Below are positions 11,646 to 23,646 of a stretch of 64,000 bases of DNA, piece by piece. The stretch's first letter is position 1; every line of letters starts with the position of its first letter. The position numbers and the translations under genes are program-made. The DNA is taken from positions 122,355-186,354 of the forward strand of contig RDEW01000072.1 in NCBI GenBank assembly GCA_011109175.1, given 5' to 3'. The notes beneath the pieces were generated by a model. That model made no database searches. It was given only the letters and a program-made list of their open reading frames with translations, and was not told the DNA's origin. Origin of the DNA: Dicyema japonicum (lineage: Eukaryota > Dicyemida > Rhombozoa > Dicyemidae).

Positions 11646-11990
11646 TTTGTCCATTACCGATTGTGAGACTCCCCAGGTTGCAGCGTTGTACATTAGGACC
11701 GGTTTCACGAAGGCATTGTATAGTCCTACACGTAATGTGTGCTAATTTGTTTACGATGATTCCAGAATTCTACCATTTTTCTAAAGGCCGCAACCAATAT
11801 TTTTCTGTTAGTGATATCCTCAGCGTCTCCGAGCAATGACCCCAATTTTTACAGTATCTTCATTTTTCATCAGTTCGGGTTAATTCACGGCGTATGGTTG
11901 TTGTCTCCGTATTTTCCCTATTGATTTTGATGAACTATTTTTTTAGCACATCTGGCATCCTTGTCCGTACAGTCCGACCCCAAAATGGGT
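11646..11990 (-). pseudogene. RTE-like LINE thumb fragment
   Basis: Minus strand. At 11650-11730 it reads LYNAFVKPVLMYNAATWG, the RTE-type block after RT; 11740-11985 is the thumb region shared with 3815-4057. Frames are broken. Same element family as 14525-15020. Confidence 0.65.
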
Positions 11991-12189
11991 AGATTCAGAG
12001 GTGGGGCATCTTTTTACAAATCAACATTTTGGCAGAATAAAATGAAAATCAATAAAAAATTATGGAAATTTTGTGGCATCGAAAAATCATTTATTAACAA
12101 TTTTTGAAATAATAAAATTATAATAAATTAATATTTTATCGTTTTGTTTTCAATTTTCATTTTTGTTGTGGTTATGTATTACGGTTTTA

Positions 12190-12455
12190 TTTGCCGCGAG
12201 GAGCCATGTGGTTCTGCGTGGTCAATTGGTTTAAATTTTCTGCTTGCTTGTTTGTTTCTCCTCTCTTCCTAATAGAGTGGCGTCATGTGATCACCTGTCT
12301 AGTGACGCCCAGTGCTCGCCGGCATGAAAAAGGATCATTTGCGCTTCCCCACTCCACTGGAGGGGTTTCCACAACTGCATGTAATGGACGTCTTACCTTT
12401 TATGCTGATTCCGGATGGACTCTGTTTCTGAAGGAGTGGAAACTGGATACACTTA
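12190..12455 (+). repeat. 280-bp dispersed repeat, copy 1
   Basis: Nearly full-length copy of a repeat best seen again at 42578-42885. Shared words: gtggcgtcatgtgatc, ccactccactggaggggttt, ggatacacttaattagttg, ctcggtgtatccggggtta. A TGGYNNATTGG word near the 5' end resembles a Pol III A box. Other copies lie at 15066, 25785, 31842(-), 48068 and 50045. Open frames over it are incidental. Confidence 0.75.
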
Positions 12456-12927
12456 ATTAGTTGTTTACTTTAACTTCTTTCTCGGTGTATCCGGGGTTAA
12501 TAAATAATAATCTAAAATTTAGATCGGTCACCAATGAAAAGAAAATTGAAAAAATTTTTTTTGAGAATGATAAAAATAATGAAATCAAAAAATCTAGTTG
12601 TAAAATGCGTAGAATTCAAACGATTACATTAATTTTAGACAAGGTTTATTATAACTTCAAGAAATGTGGTTATTTAATCAGAAGGTTTCCGTGAAAGCTG
12701 AAATCTCTGTTTACTTTTTCTTCTAGAAGTGTCCTGGTTTATAAACTTGAACACCATATAACAGGCTATGAGCTAATGAACCTCATTATAGGCTAGGTAA
12801 CTTAGTGGTCAAAAATACTATAACAATCATCGTTTTCAATTTTTTTTTCTGGCTACTTGGTCAAAGGTTTCTTTTTCTTCTCCCATGTACTTAAATGTCA
12901 GGCAAAGGAAGAACTAATGCTGACTTG
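12456..12927. other. Spacer with an unassigned 77-codon frame
   Basis: A Lys-rich open frame at 12461-12694 has no recognisable motif and follows the repeat directly. No gene is supported. Confidence 0.4.
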
Positions 12928-13050
12928 AATCTCGCTGCTATACATTCCGACTGAGCGTTAAAGAATCTACGATGCTTTTGATTGACGAGCGACCCATCAG
13001 TAAATACTTCACTGCGGAACCAAATCGTATGTGATCCACGGATCTCAGCT
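12928..13050 (+). repeat. tRNA-derived SINE, 5'-truncated copy
   Basis: Begins at a B-box-like cttgaatctcgctgct and runs through acgatgctt, gattgacgagcgac and cactgcggaacc, the same order as 44703-44825 and the minus-strand copy 41180-41358. The tRNA head is missing. Confidence 0.6.
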
Positions 13051-13649
13051 AACGCCCTGATCCAAGATGACAAAGATCATTCACTCTTCTTCACTTTATC
13101 GTAGCGATTCCCACAACTAAAGGACTGGATGTTTTCTTTTTTGTTGGTTCTAGATAATCTCAGTGCATTCAGAGTTATTCAAAAATAAATTCTGCTTCAA
13201 GCCGACTTTGACAACAGTCGGAATAGATTCTAAGTTATTACGAGTCGTTCGGAGCAATAATGCACTTAGGCGCAGACCTTACGAGATCATTGTCCTCAAT
13301 TGTAGTTCACAAAAACCATCATATTGGGTTTCACCCATACAGTGTGTGGCCATCGATTTAATTAATTAAAATTAATTTCAGGGAGGAAAGGAGATCTCTT
13401 TGTTTCCCTTGGACGACAAGAACTCGACATTGACAACCTAACATAGGGCAATTTCCAAAAACAGTTAGTGTCAAAAAAAGAATCTCCTGAGGGACAAAGG
13501 TTTCTTTCAATCAACCTTAGATAAATCCTCAGTATTCTCTGCCCCCATACCAAAAAGACACAAAAAATAGAACCGAGGGCGAGATGGGCTATTTTGGTAA
13601 CTCCTGAACACCCTCAACTAATTTCACGTTTACTTCCAATAACTACTTT
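13051..13649. other. Intergenic, no gene recognised
   Basis: No supported gene or element. Short open frames at 13163-13369 (+) and 13362-13553 (-) have no recognisable family. Confidence 0.5.
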
Positions 13650-13863
13650 AACGAAAGTCACAACACATGTGCAACAAAATACACGATTTTGATGGCAGAA
13701 TCCTCTTGTGTGGTTTCTAGACATCTTCTTCAATTGTTGGCCAACCATTTAAGGGGTACGTCACACCCTCACCAAATTAACGTTTATCATAAAACTAAAT
13801 AAAATCATGTGTCGTGAAAAATTGGCCAACGTTAATCAAAAATTAAAACCACATAAACTAAAA

Positions 13864-14407
13864 TCAATTAGGTGCAGCAATCCCAATAATTCCACAAGCA
13901 ATCCTATCACCTGCGTTACCAGTGGTTGAACTCAACCGATGTCCCCCTTTATTAAGGTCATCACGGTCAGCGTGGAGCTTGAGAAGTGAAGGAAACCAAA
14001 ATTACCACTAAAGTCCGCCCAATCACAGAATAGGGACCAATCAGTTTCACTTGTTTATCAAAAAATTCAAATTCCACTTCCTTGTCTTCGTTGAACGTCA
14101 GATTCCCAAGATCTCCCACGTGTCTTAATAGACTAGATTCACTTACCTTATTTCATCAGAGATGTTCCCATGTTTTTTCTCGAATGGGTTGTAATGGGCT
14201 CCCGCAGAGATACACCCGTTGGTAACATCACCATACTCATGTATGTGGAATCCGTGTTCGCCTGATGGAGCTCCAGTAATTTTACCACTAATCTTTGTGT
14301 CCTCGGATTCGGACTAGAATTCATAAGGTTATTACATTTTGAGTGAAACTTACAATACCTCTAATGTTCAGTTCAGAATTTGAAATCACGCACACCGCAG
14401 ACGCCAT
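13864..14407 (-). CDS. SOD1: Cu/Zn superoxide dismutase
   Basis: Cytosolic enzyme converting superoxide to oxygen and peroxide. Exons 14336-14407, 14147-14313, 14006-14123 and 13864-13977; introns 22, 23 and 28 nt, all GT..AG. The 156-residue product matches the usual family length. Copper and zinc ligands are all present: H47 and H49 (GFHIHEYGD), bridging H64, H72, H81 with D84 (RHVGDLGN), and H121. The disulfide pair C58/C147 and the guiding arginine R144 in [10 protein letters not shown] are in place. Numbering equals the vertebrate enzyme counted from Met. The 22-nt first intron was preferred over a 40-nt alternative because it restores the VSFTQ strand. No signal peptide, so this is the intracellular form. 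It appears intact; its 3' half has a broken copy at 18780-19300. Confidence 0.95.
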
Positions 14408-14524
14408 AGCTTATTCAATATTTTTTAATTTTATTTTTTAAATGATTCATCTATTTTATTAATTTTTATTTTTTACTATTTGTATTAAAGTTGATATTTT
14501 TCTATAAATAAACTAACCAGAAGA

Positions 14525-15024
14525 TTATGTTAGGGCTTGAATGAGACTATACAATGCCCTAGTGAGGCCAATCCAATTATATAATGCCGGTACATAGGCA
14601 TGTACAGGTCAGGAACTCGAAAAGTTGAATTCTTTTCACAGAAATCATCTCCGAACACTCCTATCTTCCCGAAGCTTTTTCAAAATGCCGTTCGAAATCT
14701 TATACAAGAGAACAGGAACTAAGCCAATATCATGTGATATTACTGATTCAAGATGAAGGCTCTTTGGACACATACTCCGCCACGATATGGGGACCTCTGC
14801 CAACATAGCAATGGAGGAGTATTTTGTCTTAGAAGCTTCTCGTTTCCGCGGCCGGCCGAGGACAACACTGCCGGCTATTCTAGATGAAGATCTCAAGAGG
14901 ATTGAAAAGTGCCTTGAAGATGGGGACGATCTAGATATGCTACGGAACATGGCAACGGATCGAAAAAGATGGGCAACGTTAATTAGATTGTTAACTTTTC
15001 GTGTTGCACATGCTTTGTCATGAT
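14525..15024 (+). pseudogene. RTE-like LINE pol C-terminal region
   Basis: Starts with LYNALVRPIQLYNAGT (14550-14600), then NSFHRNHLRTLLSSRSF, LFGHILRHDMGTSANIAME and the family tail FRGRPRTTLPAILDEDLKRI ... DLDMLRNMATDRKRW. The most complete C-terminal part of this family in the window; the frame 14787-15023 is intact to its stop but the RT core is absent. Confidence 0.75.
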
Positions 15025-15065
15025 TCTGCATCGCGTATGTGCCTATAATAATAAGATTATGTTAA

Positions 15066-15180
15066 TGCAACGTGGCGTCATGTGGTCCACCTTTTATGTG
15101 GCGCCGAGTGCTTCTATGCACAAAAAAGGACCTGCACTTTTCTCCCATCTGGAGTCATCTTCAGACACAACCCTGCTGCC
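15066..15180 (+). repeat. 280-bp dispersed repeat, copy 2 (partial)
   Basis: Contains gtggcgtcatgtgg, gtggcgccgagtgc, a cattt-like region and a catctggag word. It leads directly into the 5' part of the LINE at 15230, suggesting this repeat may be part of, or derived from, a LINE 5' end. Confidence 0.5.
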
Positions 15181-15229
15181 TCAGCCTGGACAAAATACTT
15201 ATCATTACTAATTGCCGGCGACGTGGAGC

Positions 15230-16480
15230 AAACCCAGTGCCGCAACTAACGATTCTACAGCTCAACATCAATGGAATCAAATGAAAAATTCTCGAACTAC
15301 CAGCTTATCTAAATAAACAAAATGTGGATGTGGCAGCAAATCTAGAGACCAGATTGACGCCTACCTCAACTACTCTTTTCTTCCCTGGATACAACTGTAT
15401 CCGTTTGGACTGGTTGAACCGGAAAGGCGGAGGCCTCATGTTCAACATTAAAAATGGGTTACTGTATACTGACATCACAGATGGCCTAAAGTCTTTGACC
15501 CAAGATGATGTTACAGAAAAACAAGTATCTCGTTTCTTACTGTCATTGGAAAAGTCAACATTGCTAATATTTATGTTCCACCCCTTCTTCCTCCCGAAGA
15601 AACATAACCCAAAACTCTCGAAGTTGAACAACCTAAGGAACCTGATTATTTGTGGAGATTTAAATGCCAAAAACCCAACTTGGCTAAAATTACAACGGGC
15701 TGACTATCGAGGGTGGTCCCTACTTGAACAACTCTCGTCAATTTAGATCCTCAACAATCCGAAGACCCATACGAGGACGCCTAACAAGGATGATGAATGT
15801 TATACCTCTCCGGACCTTACATTTTGCAGTACTAACCTAACTTCAACCACTTCATGGTCTGTCGACTATGACATCAACTCCGATCACAACCCAATCATCA
15901 TCGGAATCAAGAAAACCTTTCCTTTCATGAAGAAAACTATATCATTCTTCAATTATAAGAACGCAAACTGAGAGATTATACAACTTTCACAGACATAATG
16001 CTACGAAACTTCGACACCAATTTATTCAAATCTATTTATGAAGCTGTGAAAAACCAGCTCTTCCTTTAGAGACCACAAAGCCAAAAAGGTTTTCTTCATT
16101 ATATTGCTTATCACATTCGGATATTTGGACTGAAATCAAAAATTCAAAATCTTCCCTCTCCTGATTTGATTCCGGCTATTCTGCTCAAACATCTTGGCCC
16201 AATTGGAATAGAAGCGCTCCGGAACATCTTTAACTTTTCAATAAACCATAACCACATTCCAGACATTTGGAAACAGTCCAACATACGCCTAATTCTCAAG
16301 CAGGGAAGGCCGAAGAGAGACCCCTCTTTGTACAGACCCATTTCACTATTATGCTCATCCTCGAAGCTCCTGGAAAAACTCATAATTTAACCTGCCCTTC
16401 CCCTTGCACATCTCCAACATGATTTCAGGAAAGACCGGTCTACATCAACACATCTTATCTCATTAAACCAGTTTATTTTT
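15230..16480 (+). pseudogene. Jockey-like LINE: endonuclease plus RT start
   Basis: Plus strand. Endonuclease (EEP fold): LTILQLNINGIK at 15257-15284, then GYNCIRLDW and RKGGGLMFNIKNG, NLIICGDLNAKNPTW (15636-15690) with the catalytic GDLNA, SPDLTFCSTNLTS, and SDHNPIIIGI (about 15880) with the final SDH. RT begins at 16150: PDLIPAILLKHLGP, YRPISLLCSSSKLLEKL, then HDFRKDRSTSTHLI. Stops and frameshifts separate the pieces, and the motif A and YADD boxes are missing. Confidence 0.75.
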
Positions 16481-17384
16481 GAAGGCTTTTCTGCAAAATT
16501 ACATCTAAAATCTGTTTTATGCTTTTTTAGGAATTTGTTAAGGATGGAATTCTTAATGGACTAATAAGTACAAGAGACTAAAACGATTTTGGATATCATC
16601 AACAGATTTTTTTAATTATCCTATCTTAATTAAATCTGATACATTACTAGGAGATAGCAACAAATCAGGCTCATGCCCCCAAAGACACTGGGGATTATTA
16701 CAAACTATGCCAATTTCCAGGCGCTGTGAAATTCTACGTCTCATGTAAATCGCACTACCAATTTCATGAAAACTAGTATACTCAGTCTTCCAGTTACTCC
16801 AAAAAAATCGAAGACAATTGAGACGAAATACAACTCAAAAAGATTTGTGCATGCATATTTTAAAAATGTATTTTGCTTTCACGTACATGCTTAAATATAT
16901 CTTATATGATGTAACAACATTATTATTAGCAATCCAGATGCTCTAATTTAGACTCCGATAAGTAGGATATCCAGCATTGTCAGATTTGTCGTAATGTGCT
17001 CCAAATTCAAATCTGCCCTTTAAAAGCTTTTACTAGGTGGTGTTGTGTGTAGGTGGTTTACTAAGTTAACCCCATCACTAGAGCAATTCACCGTTCAAGG
17101 TGTCACCCGTAGATAGGAAGCTCCACGCCTATCTACAGTACATTGTATTAAAGCGGACCCTAGAGAACCTGACACTGGAGTATAGGAGGCAGAGCCCGGA
17201 GATGCCATATGGGCAGAAAGTTCAATTGGACAAAACGCTCTCGGAGTTGTTTCAGCAACCATAATCGAACCTGCCTGAGGAGCTGGCAAGCAGGCAGGCA
17301 AGGAAGGTTGTTGATTATTAAATATTATCTTTTTATTGTTGGTTAAATAAAGTGGGGTTATTAATAGCTACTTTTCTCTTGTGA
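16481..17384. other. Spacer, no gene recognised
   Basis: Includes a patch of higher G+C (17040-17310) that does not match any family I recognise; the 68-codon minus frame there is Ala/Pro-rich and is probably incidental. Confidence 0.4.
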
Positions 17385-17570
17385 GTATTTTACCATATTT
17401 TCGGGATAAATTACGACCAGATTTCATTTTGCATTAATAATGGTAGATTTGAATAAATAGAAAATTTAGAGTCAGAAAGAATGTCGTAAAACAGTAAACA
17501 AAGTTGATTGAGTTCCTCATAGGGAATTGCTCAACTTATGGAAAGAGACAATAAATATAAATAAACATAA
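17385..17570 (+). repeat. Dispersed repeat pair with 43060-43215
   Basis: Shared order of words: catattttcggga/catattttcagga, agagtcagaaagaatgt/agagtcaggaaaaatgt, gagttcct and tatggaaagagac/tatggacagtgac. Type unknown, non-coding. Confidence 0.5.
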
Positions 17571-17667
17571 ATTTAATTTGTTTCAAAATTATTATTATTA
17601 AAAATCAATTCATCAATATAACAAGTGACCTAAATTATACACATCGACGTGTTCATTTTACATATTT

Positions 17668-18699
17668 ATGTTATTGTTAATATTTTTGTCCTCAGTAACG
17701 AATATCAAATTCAGACATCAAATGTCATTATCTGGAAATTGTGTAATTACAAGTACTCTTAAAAATGTATTTTAAAAATAATAATAATAGACAAAAAATT
17801 ATTCATTTAACATTGATTCTGTCATAAATTTTTATGATGAAAGGCGACCTAAAATTAAAAGAAATAACGTGATCTTCCAATTTTTTTTTGGATTCTCAGA
17901 AAAATTCTACAACATCTCAATAAAAATAGAATTAAATTCTAGTAATTAATATTTAACACTCAAAGATAATGAAACCTATACGAATACAATAAATCTTCCA
18001 AATATAAAATATGGAGAATATTACAGATGCGGGTATATCTCCGTGAATTTTGAAAATCATTATTCTCTCACAATATATTCTTGGATGATAGAATATTTCA
18101 CTACAAGATCAAATTCATTTTTTATTGGAAAAGGTTAGAAAATAATTTAATTCAGCACATGACTGTGATCCATCTAACGATCCAAATGTTCGATATTGGT
18201 ATTTTATTTTCGAAAATCGACTAAAAGCTGTATTAAGTGGGCATTTTAAAATCATATTTCTTTATAATCAGACTAGTGAAGAAGTAAATTGGATATTTTA
18301 ACATTAGATTGATTATTACATATCTTCAGACCAATTTATGAATACGAAGATTCAATTTGAAAAAAATAGTGTTGAGTTATCTCTTAGAGGGAAACGTTTT
18401 GAACTATTTTTTACATTTATTTTGTCTCAAAACAAATATTATATCTCTGAAGTTGGGTTAATTTTGGATAAAATGTATATTGGGTCTTGGTGTCTTCATA
18501 AGATCAAATTGGTTGATGTTAGAAATTCCTGTAACTTCGAATTTTTTACCGCTAAATTTACTGATGACATACATGCTGAATTTTCGTTATTAAAGGCACA
18601 AATTCTTCGCGATGATTTGAAATTCCGTTATATTGGGAGCGGTTTGATTATTCCTTAATTTTAGAGTCAAGGTGTTTTTATACTGAAACCAATCCATAA
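17668..18699 (+). CDS. LAMP-like lumenal protein without membrane anchor
   Basis: Six exons: 17668-17766, 17791-17941, 17966-18133, 18156-18283, 18308-18641, 18665-18699; introns of 24, 24, 22, 24 and 23 nt, all GT..AG and all needed to keep the frame; 304 residues. A short hydrophobic start (MLLLIFLSSV) looks like a signal peptide. Two beta-rich halves each show the LAMP pattern: the first has EYYRCGYISV, then IYSWMIEYF and a closing KAHDCDPS (LAMP: SYRC...VQAF...EC..D); the second has YYISEVGLIL, a matching but more diverged run, and ends SESRCFYTE. N-X-S/T sites are present. The stop follows at once, with an AATAAA at about 18708, so no membrane segment or tail is encoded. Homology to LAMP is by pattern only; it may be a related beta-prism protein. 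Confidence 0.72.
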
Positions 18700-18779
18700 A
18701 AATTCAATAAAACGTTTATTTAGCATCTTTGTGGTAATAATCGTCTTAATTTATTGAAGTCTTGATAACTCCCGATAAT

Positions 18780-19300
18780 ACAACCGCCACAACTTTCATT
18801 TTTGTCAGAATCCTCTTGTATGTTTTCTAGACGTCTTCCACATTGTTAGCCGATAATTAAGGGGTACTTCACACACTCAACGTTATCAAACTAAATCAAA
18901 CTAATAAAACTAAATAAACTCATTTGTCATGACAAATTGGACAATGTTAATAAAAAATTAAAACCAGTTAAAAAAGTCAATTCAGAGCCTCAATCCCGAT
19001 AATCCAACATGCAATCCTATGTCCTGCGTTAACTGTGGTTGAACTCAACTTATGTCATCACGGTCAGCGTGGAGATTGAGAAGTGTAGGAAACCAAAATT
19101 ACCACTAAAGTTAGCCCAATCACAGAATAAGGTCCAATCAGTTTCACTTGGCTGTCCACGAATTCAAATTCCGCGACCTTGTCTTCTGATTAAGCCAGAT
19201 TCCCAAGATCTCCCATATGTCTAAATAAACTAGATTCTCCTAACTTATTTCATTAGAGATGTTCCCATAGATTTTTCCGAAGGGGTTGAAATGTGGTTTT
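18780..19300 (-). pseudogene. Partial, broken SOD1 copy
   Basis: Direct duplicate of 13650-14230, covering the end of SOD1 exon 2, exons 3 and 4 and the 3' flank (shared cagaatcctcttgt, ttaaggggtac, cgtggag, aagtgaaactgattgg). It is dead: a TAA follows GDLGNLA in exon 3, the acceptor of the third intron has changed from CAAG to CAAT, GNAG is changed, and exon 1 and most of exon 2 with the copper ligands are missing. Codon context is otherwise still recognisable, so the event is not ancient. Confidence 0.88.
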
Positions 19301-19790
19301 GTCCTTGGTCAAAATGTACCGCTCTATATTTGGGATTTTTTTAGAAAAAGCTACTCTGATGTCCTTTCTTTCGCAGATAAGTAAACTGAATCAACCCAAT
19401 ATATTTTTGGAAAACATAACAATATGGAAACATATTTTCCAATAATTTCTGGAATTGTAGTTTGATAATATTAGATTCGTTTTTATATTTAATTTTAAGT
19501 TTTTTGTCATTTTTAAGTTTAATCAGTTTTTGTAGAAAAATCCGGTTATGTAGATTTTTAATTTAAAAATGAAAATTCCATTCAAATTACAGTTATCGTC
19601 AAAATATCTTTAAATTGTATTACTTGTGGCTCGCATATTCCGATAAAAAAGAGTGATAATCAAACACAACTGATTTATCAAGTTGTAATGAAAATTTAGT
19701 TTATCTGAAGAAATGTTCGAAATCTCCAGACATCTCGTCAGTTCTTCGTATTATGTTGTTAATGAATAGAATATTTTTTCCTGTTCATAA
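19301..19790. pseudogene. Decayed hAT transposase pieces
   Basis: Plus strand 19346-19432 reads KATLMSFLSQISKLNQPN, close to the L..LN.LN block of ZBED/Zaphod-type hAT transposases. At 19600-19770 a minus-strand stretch resembles 9510-9660 of the hAT element (shared atcgtcaaaatatct and the atgttc...ctcgtca region). Ends not found. Confidence 0.4.
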
Positions 19791-20203
19791 TTTCTGCAAC
19801 TTTATATGAATACACTTGCCCTGAATAGTTTGAGGATTTTGTAATAAAGTAAGTTTTATCCTTTATTTCATAGTTTTGCTTTAGCTGTCTAAAACTCAAA
19901 ATCTTTTCCTATTGATTGAGTATGCTTGCGTTTTGTGTGTTCTAATAAGGATGTGGCTTCATCGCTTCGTTAGAAAAATTTGCATCACATTGCAAACACA
20001 AGGGTTAAGTGGATCCTTTGGATATTAAATAACACCATAAGATAAATTGTTCTCTATATTCTCTTATTTTAACAAGTCATCAAAAAGTTGCGCGCTTTGT
20101 ATTTAAATTATTTAAAATAAATTTATTTGTAAATATATCATATTTAAAAAATCACTAATAAAAAAAGCATTAATTCAATTCAAATCTCGTTTCTAATAAT
20201 CAT

Positions 20204-20482
20204 TTGTCTATCCTATGGTGGAGACTGTTTGAGCACGTGCTCAGAATTGACATAAACATCCCTGCAAATATAATAATGGACAATTACTTTAACAATGAGA
20301 ATAAACCATCATTCAGAGGAAGACCCAGAGTCATTCTACCCGTGGCTCTGAACAAGGATCTTAATGGGATTAGAAGAAATTTTAAATCTACAGAAGACCT
20401 AGAAGATATAAGGACAGATGCGCAAAGCAGAGGGCGACGGAGACGCCTAGTGAACGTGTGGCACAAACGAGACCTTAGTTAA
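20204..20482 (+). pseudogene. RTE-like LINE pol C-terminal tail
   Basis: The frame reads WWRLFEHVLRIDINIPANI, then SFRGRPRVILPVALNKDLN, TEDLEDIRTDAQSRGRRRR and stops normally. It is the same C-terminal tail as 14787-15023, open over its whole length, but no RT precedes it. Confidence 0.75.
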
Positions 20483-20533
20483 TATAACGTTCTTTAGTTC
20501 CGTGAAAGTGCTTTTTAAATAATAATAATTTGT

Positions 20534-21490
20534 CTATCTTCTACGGTTACATGCAATCGATCTCAGCTCGTCCAGGTCGTCTCCTGTCTTGAGGCATTTC
20601 CTTACTCTTTGGAGGTCTTTACGCAGTATGATAGGGAGTGTTATCCTTGGTTCGCCATGGAAGCATTTCCATTCTAACATGAACTGATTCTCCGTCGCCA
20701 TATTCGCTGGGGCAGCGAGATCCATACGCAGGATGTGTTCAAACAGTCCACACCAGACGTCAGTGATGTCCATGCTTAGAAGCCTACTCTTGCATTTTTT
20801 TATAAATTCCAGCATTTGAAATCCTGGCAGGCGACTGCATGCCAAATGACACTCTAAGCTGTTTTCTGTGTACCGCATAGAGAGCCATCGATTCCGCAGT
20901 CGAACAGGCTTAAGTACCAGCATTATTTGTTAGTATTGGTTTCACAAATACAATAAACATGCGCATCAGTAGATTAACATTAATTCCTTTCAGCCATCTC
21001 CTTTTTGACTTTTTGCATTGCTACACTTGCAAGTGTTTTCTTTTTATGATGTCTTTTGTATCTCCAGTATGGATCCAAAATTGTTAACGTGTCGCCAATG
21101 TTCGTCAACGATGTTGTCCATTTTTTAATTTCGGCTTTGTCCTGGTTTAAGATAGGAACTATTCACCGATTTGTCCGGTGCATTTTCATAGATGTGAGAG
21201 AGTTCTGTATCCTCGATATGAAATCCACATCATCCGAGTACACGACTTCTCCATTTTTCTTTCTTAGATCCCTTAGTGCGGCTTCGATATATTTCACAAA
21301 TAGTAATGCAGGAAGAGAATCTCTAAAGAGTGCCGATTGTAGTTTCGAAAGGCCTGGATATAGTTCTTTCAATACTGACTGACAGTTCATACTAGAGAGC
21401 AGTACTCGGATAATTGCTCCAAAAATTGTTGTAGGACATCCATTAGCTTATGTCTGCTAATAGTGTCTAAAGCTCTTGACATGGGTAAGG
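20534..21490 (-). pseudogene. RTE-like LINE pol fragment, RT to C-terminus
   Basis: Minus strand, ordered 5' to 3' from 21490 down: MSRALDTISRHKLMDVL-like motif A region, then thumb, a FVKPILTNNAGT block near 20920, LFEHILRMDLAAPANMATEN, and the tail EPRITLPIILRKDLQRVRK ... GDDLDELRSIACNRRR. Parallel to 4365-4940. Several frameshifts. Confidence 0.65.
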
Positions 21491-22429
21491 CGGGGATGCA
21501 TTTCACTAACTAACTAATATTTAGCTTAGCAAGGAAATCAAAAAAAATGTTCAGAGATGTTTTTTTGGTTAGTCCTACTATAATGCTCTGACTCTTTGTC
21601 AGTATCCTCCATATTATTCTGGAGCTTCGAAATTTTAGTCAAAGAATAATTTTTTATTCCAAAAGGATTACTATCTTCTCAACGACCGCATGTATGGGCT
21701 AACAAAACTGTCATCTTCTTCATTAAGGAACTCACCCACCTCAGGACCTAGATTTGTCAAAAATATACACTTCATTATCTCAATCATTTATTTTTTTATA
21801 TTGATTATTAAATTATTTTTTATTTTTAAATTAAACTGTTTAAAAAAATAAGAACATGTTGGTGAGAAATGGGATAACAAAAATCATGTACCCAAAAACA
21901 GTAAGTAATTCTCGTTTTATGAGATAGACTTGTATGAAACGGAGCATGAATATATTTTTATGGGATTAAATTAGGGACTCAAACAGGTTCTCGGCTTAGA
22001 AGTCGAAAATTCACTTTAACAAAGTGAAGTATAAATGACATGTATGTTATCAAAACACTCTTCAGGACTACTGATCAATTATTTATCCACGGTCCCTCCG
22101 ATTGAAGGAAATCGGTGGTTAACAAGAGCGTAACAGTCAAGAGATTCGTCAGTTGTATTTTGTACTCCGCAGAACTCAGAGGCTGGAGAGACATAAGAAG
22201 ATATGGTCCGTATTCCATTATAAAGAAGTCATGATTAGCAAAGTGGAGATGACGATTGTCCATTCTGTTCAGATAGGAACGTAAATCCTCACTTGGTAGT
22301 ATGAGTTCATGATGACCACAACAGAGGCGGCCCAAGTGGACGACATGAAATATGTTAAATCGTCGGTTTTTAAAGATAATAACAACACTGTGATGCCATC
22401 TGTCTAGATAGACTCTCTCTCAAACCTTA
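21491..22429. other. Spacer, no gene recognised
   Basis: No supported gene. An 86-codon minus frame at 22075-22335 lacks any recognisable motif and overlaps DNA leading into a LINE tail on the other strand. Confidence 0.4.
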
Positions 22430-22690
22430 CAATGACTGAAACTAACCGAGGATCTCCTAAGGAAAAGTCTGAGACACTAAAGAAGAAATACGAAAGTCTC
22501 GGTGGACAGTCCATCTTTAAACCAGAAACAGGACTAATATAAAGCAGATCACTAATTCTGTTTAACCGTATCGGATCGCTTATCACAAGGAGGAAAAGAG
22601 AAAGGAGGTGGCTCATTGAGCGCATTTCCTTGCAATCGTCAGGGGAAATGCGTTCTTGATTTGAGAGCAGCCTGTCGTTGTTAACTGTTA
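22430..22690 (+). pseudogene. Non-LTR element C-terminal tail, RxxIVRGNA family
   Basis: At 22555-22670 the frame reads RIGSLITRRKRERRWLIE followed by RISLQIVRGNAFLI, the extreme C-terminus of a non-LTR family with copies at 28765-29275, 43560-43872 and 47320-47440. Upstream parts are decayed. Confidence 0.6.
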
Positions 22691-23646
22691 GTTTTTAAAT
22701 TTGTCAATTAATTAACATAAGAATACTTGTTTTCAGATTATTTTAATTTAAAATATTTCAAAGTTTTTACAAATTTAAAATGATACTTATAATTCCTCTT
22801 GAAACACTTTAATTAAACTACAACAAAATAAAGGATGGTTAACCTCTTTGCGCTTCCAATATCTTGTAGAAGGTGACACCCTAATTCTTAAACGCAACAT
22901 TATTCATGTTCACATTGTCGAATCAATAATAATAAGCATACTTAAGATCAATGGAACTATCCATTAATAGACATAAATACTATTCTAACTAGTAAATATA
23001 AAACAAGCTGATGGCTAAGTCAACTGTTCTGATGATGGCTAGTGATATAAATGTCTTCCTCCGTCTCACGGTTTTTGAATATCATAGATAACGTGGCCAA
23101 CTTGTCTATTCAATAAATTTTTTGAATGAAGACTATTGTAAAAAAGGTCTCTCCAGTTGCAGTCTGCATAAGCAAGTTATAGCACCAGATACGATATAAT
23201 ACACATGCTTTGTTTTTACCTCTTTGCAGATCTCGAAAATAAACTCAATTATACGAAAAAAATTGCATCCTTCTTTTTTCAGAGTCCATCACTCGTCACT
23301 TACTTTTAGGGAATCTTCAAAAAAAATTTCAGTGGTTTCTTGTGTTTCTTAACCATGAAATCCATTTAAAATGAATTGCTTTTATTGAGGAATGCTGACC
23401 GCCAAAAACTCCCTGATTGAGTTTGTCCGCAGACACTTACGGAGGTAAGGAAAATCAAGAAGGTCTAGAAATTGTAATAAGCCAGATTATCCCAATTAGC
23501 TTTTTTAACAACCTTCTCGGTAATCTCGGTGGTTTTGTGGAGCGAATCTGAGGATTATCATCACATAATCCTTGAATTATATTACTTTAACCACAAATAA
23601 GCAAAAACAATTAAATTCATAACAAAATTCAATTTATTCAAAAAAG
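22691..23646. other. Intergenic, no gene recognised
   Basis: About 950 bp without a supported gene or repeat; it forms the 3' flank of the carrier gene on the minus strand. Confidence 0.5.

Noticed and set aside
14314-14353. 40-nt version of SOD1 intron 1
   Set aside because: It would delete six residues of a conserved strand; the 22-nt intron at 14314-14335 restores the normal family length and numbering.
17095-17301. Ala/Pro-rich minus ORF
   Set aside because: Low-complexity composition in a G+C-richer patch, no splice partner, no known family.
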